Origin: T1SED10-198M sp003554345 [NCBI: Candidatus Sumerlaeota bacterium]
GTDB taxonomy: Bacteria > Sumerlaeota > T1SED10-198M
Length of the DNA: 5,791 nt
Assembly: GCA_003554345.1 (NCBI GenBank)
Contig: PWGE01000196.1
Location: 1-5,791, forward strand
Reading direction: 5' to 3'
The position numbers and the translations under genes were made by a program. A model generated the notes under the pieces. It did no database searches, had not been told where the DNA came from, and worked only from the letters and a program-made list of their open reading frames with translations. Below, piece by piece: positions 1 through 5,509 of this stretch. Position 1 is the first letter of the stretch. Each line of letters starts with the position of its first letter.

Positions 1-7
1 CGCGTTC

Positions 8-24
8 TTTCGTGCTTTTCGTGG
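8..24 (+). repeat. TTTCGTG tandem motif at the left edge
   Basis: TTTCGTG occurs at 8-14 and again at 17-23, a 9-base period, followed by GTTTATT. Read on the minus strand it is CCACGAAA followed by CACGAAAG. From memory, degenerate tandem CACGAAA phrases are scattered in intergenic DNA of many unrelated environmental bacteria. The array may continue left of the window, so its real size is unknown. No function is assigned. Confidence 0.45.
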
Positions 25-106
25 TTTATTCTCCTCTGAATCTAAACTTTTCAAAATAAAATATACATTGGTAAAAAACCTTTCACTTCACTATGGGCTT
101 GCCGTT

Positions 107-178
107 TTCCCGGGAGCGCTGATTCTTGACTTACAGTTCACTCTGGCGGAATCGGCATCTTATTCTTATTCTGAAAGT
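107..178 (+). repeat. Left copy of a 72-bp dispersed inverted repeat
   Basis: This segment matches the reverse complement of 5507-5578 at 65 of 72 positions. The mismatches are at 111, 120, 124-127 and 152. The core 128-178 has one mismatch in 51 bases, and includes AGTTCACTCTGGCGGA and GGCATCTTATTCTTATTCTG. Similarity stops near 107 on the outer side and degrades after 178 on the inner side. There is no open reading frame in common and no transposase next to it, so it reads as a non-coding dispersed repeat (REP- or MITE-like) and not an insertion sequence. The class is inference; the repeat itself is directly visible. Confidence 0.9.
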
Positions 179-192
179 CCGCCTCTGGCGGA
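178..192 (+). repeat. Perfect TCCGCC/GGCGGA hairpin inside the left repeat
   Basis: TCCGCC (178-183) and GGCGGA (187-192) form a perfect 6-bp GC-rich stem with a TCT loop. The CTCTGGCGGA half repeats 141-150 at a 42-base offset, so this is a second, hairpin-forming version of the same motif. In the upstream version the left arm reads TTCACT and no longer pairs. Confidence 0.7.
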
Positions 193-346
193 TTCATGAT
201 TGGTGACCCCAGCTTCTGGGCGTGAGGAACTTTCTTGTGAGTTTTACTCTCAACTTCTCATTTTATTCACACCTGGACTTAACATAATGGCCAACCCTTC
301 TACAGGCCACAGCACTTAAAAAAACATTAAAAAAATCCAAAATAAA
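193..346. other. Non-coding stretch upstream of the pilin promoter
   Basis: No open reading frame with a ribosome binding site is visible here. Short dyads are present: CCCAG/CTGGG at 208-220 with a CTT loop, a TTGTGAG/CTCTCAA pairing at 235-253 with one mismatch, and TGGCC/GGCCA at 288-309. None is followed by a T run, so none is a good intrinsic terminator. They may belong to the repeat cluster that starts at 107. Confidence 0.4.
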
Positions 347-376
347 TTGTCAAAATGATTTAAAGTGTAGTATAAT
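347..376 (+). promoter_or_regulatory. Sigma70-type promoter of the pilin gene
   Basis: A -35 box TTGTCA (347-352, five of six to consensus) and a perfect -10 box TATAAT (371-376) are separated by 18 bases, with AT-rich sequence upstream. Transcription would start near 383, leaving a leader of roughly 120 nt before the pilin start codon. This is the best promoter in the window. Confidence 0.72.
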
Positions 377-384
377 ATCTATGA

Positions 385-465
385 TATTGATAGGATGGTA
401 GTATTGATATAAAATGATAGCCTTATAAAAAAGTCAATACATGTAAAAGATGCTCTCAGAGGCAT
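385..465 (+). promoter_or_regulatory. Structured leader of the pilin mRNA
   Basis: TATTGATA occurs twice (385-392 and 402-409, 17 bases apart) just downstream of the predicted transcription start. GTATTGA (401-407) can pair with TCAATAC (434-440). A second small hairpin, ATGCTC/GAG(G)CAT, spans 450-465 with a TCA loop and one bulged G, about 30 bases before the Shine-Dalgarno sequence. A repressor site or a translation-control structure is possible. It matches no riboswitch family I know. Confidence 0.3.
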
Positions 466-505
466 GTTACTGAAAGCAAAACAAAAATACAAACAGGAGG
501 TCATC

Positions 506-1186
506 ATGAGAAAATCTGGCTTCACTTTAATTGAATTGTTAATTGTCGTTGCTATTATTGCCATACTGGCAGCGATAGCAATTCCCAATTTTCTACAGGC
601 TCAGGTAAGGTCCAAAGTTTCAAGGGTTCAAGCCGACATGCGGTCCATAGCTACGGGAATAGAATCATATTATGTAGATCATAATGAATATATACCCGAC
701 TATCCGGATGGAGTAAAGCTCGGAGACTGGGGACTTTTTTATAGATACTTGCCCCGACTGGTGTATTTGACGACACCAGTTGCTTATCTTACTTCTGTGC
801 CCGGAGATCCTTTTGCAGAGGGGCCCGCCGCCAGCGAAATCCCCCAGCTCAGGGGTCCATATCTTAATCCAGATGGTACACCAATGTCCCCTTTAACGTT
901 TGACTTCGCCAAACAACACCATGATTTGATTTCTGACAGAGATGCAGCTCATATTGGTGCATGGGAGCGTATTGCTGTAAATGTAGGATTACAACCCCAA
1001 AATCGTTCCCAGCTCACATGGGTACTAAGAAGTGTCGGACCGGATGGGATTTCCGTTCCTCTTTCCTATACCACTCAAGAATTGCGGGCACTGGGAGTAG
1101 ACATTGGAGGAGGAGTCCCTTATGATCCCACCAATGGCACAATAAGTGCAGGTCAAATTTATCGCTCGAACATGAGGCAACATTAA
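506..1186 (+). CDS. Type IV pilin-like / GspG-type pseudopilin (orphan)
   Basis: A 226-residue prepilin with a class III signal peptide: MRKSG followed by FTLIELLIVVAIIAIL. Prepilin peptidase should cut after Gly5, and the conserved Glu lies at position 5 of the mature chain (residue 10). Residues 6-28 form the N-terminal hydrophobic helix, followed by an amphipathic continuation (about 29-56) and a globular C-terminal domain with W172, VGPDG (177-181) and YDPTNGT (206-212). It should insert in the inner membrane and assemble into a pilus or pseudopilus of a type IV pilus or type II secretion machine. Start: ATG at 506 has AGGAGG at 495-500; an in-frame ATG at 464 would add 14 residues that do not fit a prepilin leader. 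No assembly ATPase, platform protein or peptidase gene lies in the window, so the partner machine is unknown. Family assignment is firm; whether major pilin, minor pilin or pseudopilin is open. Confidence 0.92.
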   Translation: MRKSGFTLIELLIVVAIIAILAAIAIPNFLQAQVRSKVSRVQADMRSIATGIESYYVDHNEYIPDYPDGVKLGDWGLFYRYLPRLVYLTTPVAYLTSVPGDPFAEGPAASEIPQLRGPYLNPDGTPMSPLTFDFAKQHHDLISDRDAAHIGAWERIAVNVGLQPQNRSQLTWVLRSVGPDGISVPLSYTTQELRALGVDIGGGVPYDPTNGTISAGQIYRSNMRQH

Positions 1187-1218
1187 TCAAAATCGTCAAA
1201 AAATTGCATGAGGGAGAA

Positions 1219-1277
1219 CCTGTAACAGGACCACAGTTTAAAAAAAATAACCTGACAGAACAGTTGTCACTTTAAAC
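1219..1277 (+). other. Inverted-repeat-rich 3' untranslated region of the pilin mRNA
   Basis: Between the stop codon and the terminator there are small dyads: CCTG/CAGG at 1219-1229, TGACA/TGTCA at 1253-1269, and GTTTAAA/TTTAAAC at 1236-1277 enclosing the previous one. ACAGTT also appears twice (1234-1239 and 1261-1265 with the preceding A). They could fold as one nested structure in the mRNA tail. No known RNA family is recognised. Confidence 0.25.
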
Positions 1278-1290
1278 ATTTTCGGTTATA

Positions 1291-1325
1291 AACGCCCGGC
1301 TGGTTTTACCTCCGGGCGTTTTTTT
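1291..1325 (+). terminator. Rho-independent terminator after the pilin gene
   Basis: AACGCCCGG (1291-1299) and CCGGGCGTT (1312-1320) form a perfect 9-bp GC-rich stem with a 12-base loop, followed by a T run at 1319-1325. It lies 105 bases after the pilin stop and ends that transcript before the convergent exporter gene. On the minus strand the stem is followed only by TTT, so it is a weak terminator in that direction. Confidence 0.9.
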
Positions 1326-1415
1326 AGCAGATAAATGCAAAACAAAAGAAAGAAAAAGCCTTTGCAACATATTCTGATAGAGGACGCTTTTTTTATCGGA
1401 TCATATCAACAGAAT

Positions 1416-2039
1416 TTATAACAGGCTGGCAACTGAACGTCCAAATTGCACCAGGAAAAAAGCACCAAAACCCATAAGAAGAAGAAAACAGGCAGAAGAG
1501 AGCACAACACGAAACCTGTAACCAAAAGTTCGATGGGTCTTATGAGAGAAAAAGGAAACGAATAAAAGCCACAGAATATCACATCCCCAGTGCACAAGGA
1601 CAAATATTAGAAAGTACATCAAACCATAATCAAACGCCTGAAGGATAAGAGCCGTCCCTATAGTTGCCCACCATACAAAAAAATGCGGATTAGCCAGACT
1701 GAGAAGGATTCCAGAACGAATATTTGAACCTGAAAGCGATTGAGGGGGTTTATCAACAGGCCGATGAATATTTTTGGCTACCTGCCAGGCCATTAAAAGG
1801 AGGAAGAGGCCCCCGAATAAATAAATAGAATCTTGTACAAGGGGAATATGAAAAATATGACCTATTCCCCAGTACAAGAGTATCATCAAAGGTATTTCTA
1901 TAATACCATGTCCAATCGCAATAAATAATCCAGCTGAAGGAGAATACTTGCCGCGTTCCAGGGCTACCGCTGTCACCGGACCTGGGGCCATCACCCCTGA
2001 TAATGATAATAATATCACCTGTACAAAAAAAGCTCCCAC
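1416..2039 (-). CDS. LysE/RhtB-family amino-acid exporter
   Basis: A 207-residue inner-membrane protein of the size usual for LysE/RhtB transporters. These export amino acids or related small metabolites using the proton motive force. Six hydrophobic segments can be placed near residues 3-25, 38-60, 68-88, 109-133, 139-163 and 176-198. The family signatures are visible: APGPV in segment 1 (18-22), a GHG motif followed by Glu in segment 2 (43-48), and ANPHFFVWW (116-124) at the start of segment 4. The start is GTG (complement of 2037-2039), supported by GAGGTGAT on the minus strand, six bases upstream. The substrate cannot be told from sequence; Lys, Thr, homoserine or Leu export are all possible. 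It is convergent with the pilin gene and divergent from the amidase gene, with no regulator beside it. A weak extended -10 (TGGTACTAT, complement of 2091-2099) could start its transcript. Confidence 0.9.
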   Translation of the reverse strand: MGAFFVQVILLSLSGVMAPGPVTAVALERGKYSPSAGLFIAIGHGIIEIPLMILLYWGIGHIFHIPLVQDSIYLFGGLFLLLMAWQVAKNIHRPVDKPPQSLSGSNIRSGILLSLANPHFFVWWATIGTALILQAFDYGLMYFLIFVLVHWGCDILWLLFVSFFSHKTHRTFGYRFRVVLSSACFLLLMGFGAFFLVQFGRSVASLL

Positions 2040-2090
2040 CTGTGTATCACCTCATTAGTGCAAAAATGAATGCCGTTTAAATAACTTTCC

Positions 2091-2099
2091 ATAGTACCA
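2091..2099 (-). promoter_or_regulatory. Possible extended -10 promoter of the exporter gene
   Basis: On the minus strand the sequence reads TGGTACTAT, a TGn motif joined to a -10 box with four of six consensus bases. It would give a leader of about 45 nt. No convincing -35 box is visible at 16-18 bases upstream. Confidence 0.25.
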
Positions 2100-2358
2100 C
2101 AGGATACTCAAAATATAACCTTTTAAAGTATCGTCTACACTTAATGTGCTATCACATAAAAAGAGCGCTACAATTTTACCGCTGAAAGGTTGTTTTTTTA
2201 TTCAAGACTGTTAGAAATAAAAAACATGATGGTATTTTTTATTCTCTAAGTGTATGTATTTTTTAAATCATCAACGTAAATTGCCAGATGTCTTTGTTTT
2301 ATTTAATTTCCTTCTGCATTTCTGTAAAAAGATATTACAATTATATATGAAAAATTAA
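2100..2358. promoter_or_regulatory. Divergent intergenic region between exporter and amidase genes
   Basis: This AT-rich gap between two divergent start sites must hold both promoters. A dyad ATGTG-CTAT-CACAT at 2144-2157 could be an operator or a hairpin. It resembles a CRP half-site pair (TGTG and TCACA), but the spacer is far too short for CRP. For the amidase, a -10 candidate TACAAT (2336-2341) has only a poor -35 (TCTGCA, 2313-2318, spacing 17). No small gene with a ribosome binding site is visible. Confidence 0.35.
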
Positions 2359-2370
2359 CGGAGGTCTATT

Positions 2371-4152
2371 ATGTGCCGAAAACATTTGATTCTTCTTATC
2401 TTAATCAGCTCTCTTACCCTGGTATTATCTGCTGCTTTACCCGAAATTTATTTTACAATTCCCTCTGAAGAAACAGAACACAGTGTTTCCATTTCTCCTT
2501 ATCGTTTTGCCGGGTATACTCGTAATGCCGACGAGCTTACCATGAATGACGAACCTTTAGAAATATTCTCGACCGGAGCTTTTGCAGGAAGATTTCACCT
2601 GGAAGAAGGGAAAAACGAATTCATATTTCAAGCCAGCAATGAGCAGGGAATCGTTACCAGGGTAGTCACTGTTGACTATTCTCCTCCACCTGACAGAGAA
2701 TTACCTGAAGAAGACATGTATATCTGGGACAGAGAAATGAAACCTCAAGAGAACATGACGTTGACAACAGGAGACCGTTTAGAGGTCCAGTGCCGGGCAA
2801 CACCGGGAGAAGAATTACAATTTAAAATAGACGGTCTTACCGGTTATATGGCTATGAAAGAAATACCAGAAGACGTTGCTGGGAAAAAGGGTCTGTACCA
2901 GGGCAGATATACCATTCAGGACGATGATAAAGTAGAAGAGGCCGAAATAATATTCCGTCTGCGCAAAGGACTCTTTCGCTCCTTAGATGCCACAGCTGAT
3001 GGCAAAGTAACCATTACTGATCAATTTCCCCGTACAGGAGTTATTAACAGCGACCTGACCAGTGTTCGTTCCGGACGAGGTGAAGCCCGATTGGGCGGAG
3101 CTCGCATGTTTTATGGTCATGAAGGACAACATGTAGTAGTAACGGGAAAGATCGGAAATCTGTATCGGGTGGCCTTAAGTTCAGACAGAACTGCCTGGAT
3201 CAGTCAGAATGATATTGATCTTCTGTCGCCCCATAAAGCACTCCCTTATAACCTTATCGGCAATTATTCCCTTGAAAAAGACGAACATTCAGACTACATA
3301 TCCATTCCGCTCACCTATAAAGTGCCTTATGATATATACACTGATGGCAATGCCCTTATTGCAGATATCTATTACTCTGCCTCCAACACCACCTGGGTAA
3401 CAGATCGATTAAACTCCGAGATAATAAAAAAAGTGTCCTGGTACCAGGTAGAAGAAGATGTCTATCGGCTGCGGATAGACCTGAAGGACAATTTATGGGG
3501 CTACTTCGGTGAGTTCAATAATAACAGGCTGAAAATAGGAGTTAAACGTCCCCCGCAGGTTTCTTCGAATAGAGATAATCGCCTGGACGGGATGACTATT
3601 ACCATTGACCCTGGACATATGGGACCAAGGGAAGATCCGGGGGCTATCGGCTCATTAGGAACAAAAGAGAAAAATGTAGCTCTTGCAGTATCAGAATTTC
3701 TTCAGGAGGAACTCAAAAAAGCCGGTGCCGATGTCATAATGACACGAGAAGGTCAATCTACCGTCACCTGGAATGAGAGACGAGAATCTATCCTGAATCA
3801 CGAAGCAGACATGTGGATTTCCATCCATGCCAATTCTATCGGAATGGCAAGTAATCCGCTTGGTGTCTCAGGTACTTCAACCTACTACCGTCACCCTTTC
3901 AATCACGATTTTTCAGAAGCCGTCTTGAAAAGATTGCTCGATCTTGGTCTCAATAACTTTGGAAATATCAGCAGTTTTAACTTCTCACCGCTTCAGTTGA
4001 CTCACTGCCCGACCTTGCTGGTAGAAACAGCTTTTATGTCTAATCCTGAAGACGAGGCAAAACTCATCGATCCGGAATGGCAGAAAAAAATGGCAAGAGC
4101 CATAACTGACGGTGTTATTGATTATATGGAAAAATATATTTCCGAGAAGTAG
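2371..4152 (+). CDS. Exported multidomain N-acetylmuramoyl-L-alanine amidase (Amidase_3)
   Basis: A 593-residue secreted zinc hydrolase that should cut the amide bond between N-acetylmuramic acid and L-alanine in peptidoglycan, for example in daughter-cell separation or wall turnover. Residues 1-22 are a Sec signal peptide (hydrophobic 6-19, likely cleavage after SAA; no lipobox). Residues about 24-103 look like a bacterial Ig-like domain. About 104-212 is a beta-rich module with PGE and GLYQGRY motifs that I cannot name. About 221-284 resembles a bacterial SH3 domain. About 294-392 is AMIN-like in position and predicted strand pattern, though this is uncertain. Residues 407-588 are the Amidase_3 catalytic domain. 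Its zinc ligands H416 (in DPGH), E433 (TKEKN) and H486 (SIHAN) and the catalytic Glu E552 (VETAFMSN) are all present. The stretch after H486 is short, so the autoinhibitory helix known from E. coli AmiB/AmiC appears absent. Start: ATG at 2371 with GGAGGT at 2360-2365. The gene stands alone, with its own terminator. Confidence 0.95.
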   Translation: MCRKHLILLILISSLTLVLSAALPEIYFTIPSEETEHSVSISPYRFAGYTRNADELTMNDEPLEIFSTGAFAGRFHLEEGKNEFIFQASNEQGIVTRVVTVDYSPPPDRELPEEDMYIWDREMKPQENMTLTTGDRLEVQCRATPGEELQFKIDGLTGYMAMKEIPEDVAGKKGLYQGRYTIQDDDKVEEAEIIFRLRKGLFRSLDATADGKVTITDQFPRTGVINSDLTSVRSGRGEARLGGARMFYGHEGQHVVVTGKIGNLYRVALSSDRTAWISQNDIDLLSPHKALPYNLIGNYSLEKDEHSDYISIPLTYKVPYDIYTDGNALIADIYYSASNTTWVTDRLNSEIIKKVSWYQVEEDVYRLRIDLKDNLWGYFGEFNNNRLKIGVKRPPQVSSNRDNRLDGMTITIDPGHMGPREDPGAIGSLGTKEKNVALAVSEFLQEELKKAGADVIMTREGQSTVTWNERRESILNHEADMWISIHANSIGMASNPLGVSGTSTYYRHPFNHDFSEAVLKRLLDLGLNNFGNISSFNFSPLQLTHCPTLLVETAFMSNPEDEAKLIDPEWQKKMARAITDGVIDYMEKYISEK

Positions 4153-4193
4153 CAACTACTTCCGGAACAGGTAAAAGGTAATAAGCCTACATA

Positions 4194-4230
4194 GGGGTGC
4201 CGATATATCGGTTGCCCCCTCTTTCTTTTT
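4194..4230 (+). terminator. Rho-independent terminator after the amidase gene
   Basis: GGGG (4194-4197) pairs with CCCC (4215-4218), and inside it the perfect 12-base palindrome CCGATATATCGG (4200-4211) closes the stem through a TATA loop. One bulged T and wobble pairs lie between them. The stem is followed by the T-rich run CTCTTTCTTTTT ending at 4230. It lies 42 bases after the amidase stop codon. Confidence 0.82.
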
Positions 4231-4440
4231 ATAAAACCAGTACTTCATAAACAGTGGTTCTTTAGAAAAATACTGAAGGGTGATAGATAGAATGCTTTTG
4301 ATCTTAAAAGAAGAGTGCAATGTACTCAACAAAGAATTCATGCAAAATATTGTTTTGTTCTGAGGATTCTATCAAGGCGGATCTGTGACTGATCAACAGT
4401 TCTCTCCTGTAAAGAAACAGTATGTTTCTTTTTTCTGTAT
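4231..4440. other. Non-coding stretch between amidase terminator and the fumarase-like gene
   Basis: No open reading frame with a ribosome binding site is seen. The only clear structure is AAAGAAAC (4411-4418) and GTTTCTTT (4424-4431), an 8-bp perfect but AT-rich stem with a 5-base loop followed by Ts to 4434. It could be a weak terminator, for read-through from the amidase or for an unseen small RNA. No alpha subunit partner for the downstream gene is encoded here. Confidence 0.4.
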
Positions 4441-4449
4441 TGTTATAAT
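4441..4449 (+). promoter_or_regulatory. Possible upstream extended -10 promoter of the fumarase-like gene
   Basis: TGTTATAAT is a TGn motif joined to a perfect TATAAT (4444-4449). No good -35 box lies 16-18 bases upstream, which is tolerable for extended -10 promoters. Transcription would start near 4456, about 100 bases before the coding start. Confidence 0.35.
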
Positions 4450-4503
4450 AGTTTTCACTTTTTCTTAACCATCCTTAAAGAAATAAGCGATAATTTTACC
4501 AGA

Positions 4504-4512
4504 TGATATAAT
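4504..4512 (+). promoter_or_regulatory. Extended -10 promoter just upstream of the fumarase-like gene
   Basis: TGATATAAT combines the TGn extension with a perfect TATAAT (4507-4512). The -35 position (TAAGCG, 4484-4489, spacing 17) is poor. Transcription would start near 4519. This favours the ATG at 4557 over the in-frame TTG at 4518, which would lie at the very first transcribed base. Confidence 0.45.
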
Positions 4513-4556
4513 ATGTATTGATTAAGAGTCGCCCCCTGCTTGTACAGAAAAATATA

Positions 4557-5087
4557 ATGAAAAAGCTGACCCTTCCTGCACTTAATGAACTTTCTTCACT
4601 TCGTTGCGGGGAAGAGGTATTGCTTAACGGCATTCTCTATACAGCCCGGGACGCAGCTCATAAGCGGTTAGTACAACTTATCAAGGAAGATGGTCATCTG
4701 CCGTTTCCACTTGAAAACAGTTTTCTTTATTATACCGGTCCCACCCCCGCTCCACCCGGTGCAGTGATTGGTTCCTGTGGTCCAACCACTTCTAAGAGAA
4801 TGGACGATTACACCCCTCTTTTACTGGAAAGGGGAATAAAAGGCATCATCGGGAAAGGTCCTCGTAAAAGTGAAGTTTTTCAATCTTTCCAAAAGAACAG
4901 GGCAGTCTATTTTCATGCCTATGGAGGGTGTGGCGCCCTTTACAATAAAAGCATCGTCAACAACACATTAATTGCCTTTGAAGATCTGGGCGCCGAAGCT
5001 GTCTATAAATTAACCGTAAGGGATTTTCCAGTACTCGTGGCATTTGATGTATACGGTAATAATATCTTTCATTATTCAGATATTTAA
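4557..5087 (+). CDS. Class I fumarase / L(+)-tartrate dehydratase beta subunit (orphan)
   Basis: A 176-residue cytoplasmic protein matching the C-terminal (beta) half of iron-sulfur class I hydro-lyases, which interconvert fumarate and malate, or dehydrate tartrate. Visible hallmarks are TARDAAHKR (29-37), YYTGPTPAPPG (58-68), GPTTSKRMDDYTP (75-87), GKGPR (99-103), YFHAYGGCGAL (118-128) and the ending EDLGAEAVYKL...FPVLVAFDVYGNNIF. Length is normal for a separate beta subunit. The alpha subunit, which carries the [4Fe-4S] cluster, normally lies directly upstream; here about 400 non-coding bases precede the gene. It must be encoded elsewhere, or the protein has another role. Start: the ATG at 4557 gives MKKLTLP, the expected N-terminus; a TTG at 4518 would add 13 atypical residues. 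Neither has a clear Shine-Dalgarno sequence, unlike the other three genes here. Fumarase versus tartrate dehydratase cannot be decided from this subunit alone. Confidence 0.9.
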   Translation: MKKLTLPALNELSSLRCGEEVLLNGILYTARDAAHKRLVQLIKEDGHLPFPLENSFLYYTGPTPAPPGAVIGSCGPTTSKRMDDYTPLLLERGIKGIIGKGPRKSEVFQSFQKNRAVYFHAYGGCGALYNKSIVNNTLIAFEDLGAEAVYKLTVRDFPVLVAFDVYGNNIFHYSDI

Positions 5088-5481
5088 TCTCTGTACCCGC
5101 ACATATTCTTTTTTCACTCATAGAAACACATTACAAGAAAAATGCTTATTTCTCAAACATTATGACAATAAAGGGCCAAACATTGTTATGAATGGAGATT
5201 GATGGTGCCTCATAATTACAATGAACAGATATAAATTCTAAGACTTCAGATGAGCCTTTTTGAGAAGCACTGGTATATGGAACCAGCCTGAAAGATAAGT
5301 CCTGACAAAAGAACTCAATAAAAACAGCTGAGCATACAAAGCGTAAGGACAACTCCCGGGTGTTGACCCTGTCCCCTTTTGACCTGAAATACACAGAATT
5401 CGGACAAGCACGCCAGGTCACAAAAAGCTCGCAATAAAGACCATGACAAACATCGTAAAAGAAACGTCAAATTATCTCGAT
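5088..5481. other. Non-coding, inverted-repeat-rich region after the fumarase-like gene
   Basis: No credible gene is visible. Structures seen: CATTATGACAAT (5158-5169) pairs imperfectly with ATTGTTATGAATG (5182-5194) around a 12-base loop; the palindrome-like CAACTCCCGGGTGTTG (5350-5365) lies within GGACA/TGTCC (5347-5374); TGACCTG (5380-5386) and CAGGTCA (5414-5420) are a perfect 7-bp inverted repeat with a 27-base spacer. No intrinsic terminator with a T run follows the fumarase-like gene, so its transcript end is unclear. Confidence 0.45.
5380..5420. repeat. 7-bp inverted repeat TGACCTG/CAGGTCA
   Basis: TGACCTG (5380-5386) and CAGGTCA (5414-5420) are exact reverse complements. The adjacent CTGTCCCCTTTTG phrase (5369-5381), read on the minus strand as CAAAAGGGGACAG, recalls GGGGACAG phrases near REP-associated transposases (RAYT, IS200-like). 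That is memory, not a database match, and no transposase is present. Confidence 0.4.
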
Positions 5482-5509
5482 GTAGATGCCGGTACCACCA
5501 GAGTGAACT
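5482..5509 (-). repeat. Second, degenerate motif copy inside the right repeat
   Basis: On the minus strand this 28-base segment starts AGTTCACTCTGG and repeats 5523-5550 with a 41-base period and about five mismatches. Both carry the CGGCATCT core. The left repeat shows the same kind of second partial copy at a 42-base offset (CTCTGGCGGA at 183-192). Confidence 0.65.

Noticed and set aside
464-505. Upstream in-frame ATG extending the pilin by 14 residues
   Set aside because: The extension has no ribosome site, and the AGGAGG at 495-500 points to the ATG at 506, which gives a normal prepilin leader.
379-588. 69-residue minus-strand frame over the pilin start
   Set aside because: It overlaps the pilin leader and signal helix on the opposite strand. 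Its hydrophobic part is the complement of the pilin helix codons.
2144-2157. CRP/FNR-type binding site
   Set aside because: CRP sites have TGTGA and TCACA separated by six bases. Here the half-sites are nearly adjacent.
4156-4341. 61-residue minus-strand frame after the amidase
   Set aside because: It crosses the amidase terminator hairpin, has no ribosome binding site and matches nothing known.
5146-5421. 91-residue minus-strand open reading frame (GTG start)
   Set aside because: There is no ribosome binding site, the protein has no recognisable motif or domain, and it runs through several palindromes. It looks like a chance frame in repeat-rich non-coding DNA.
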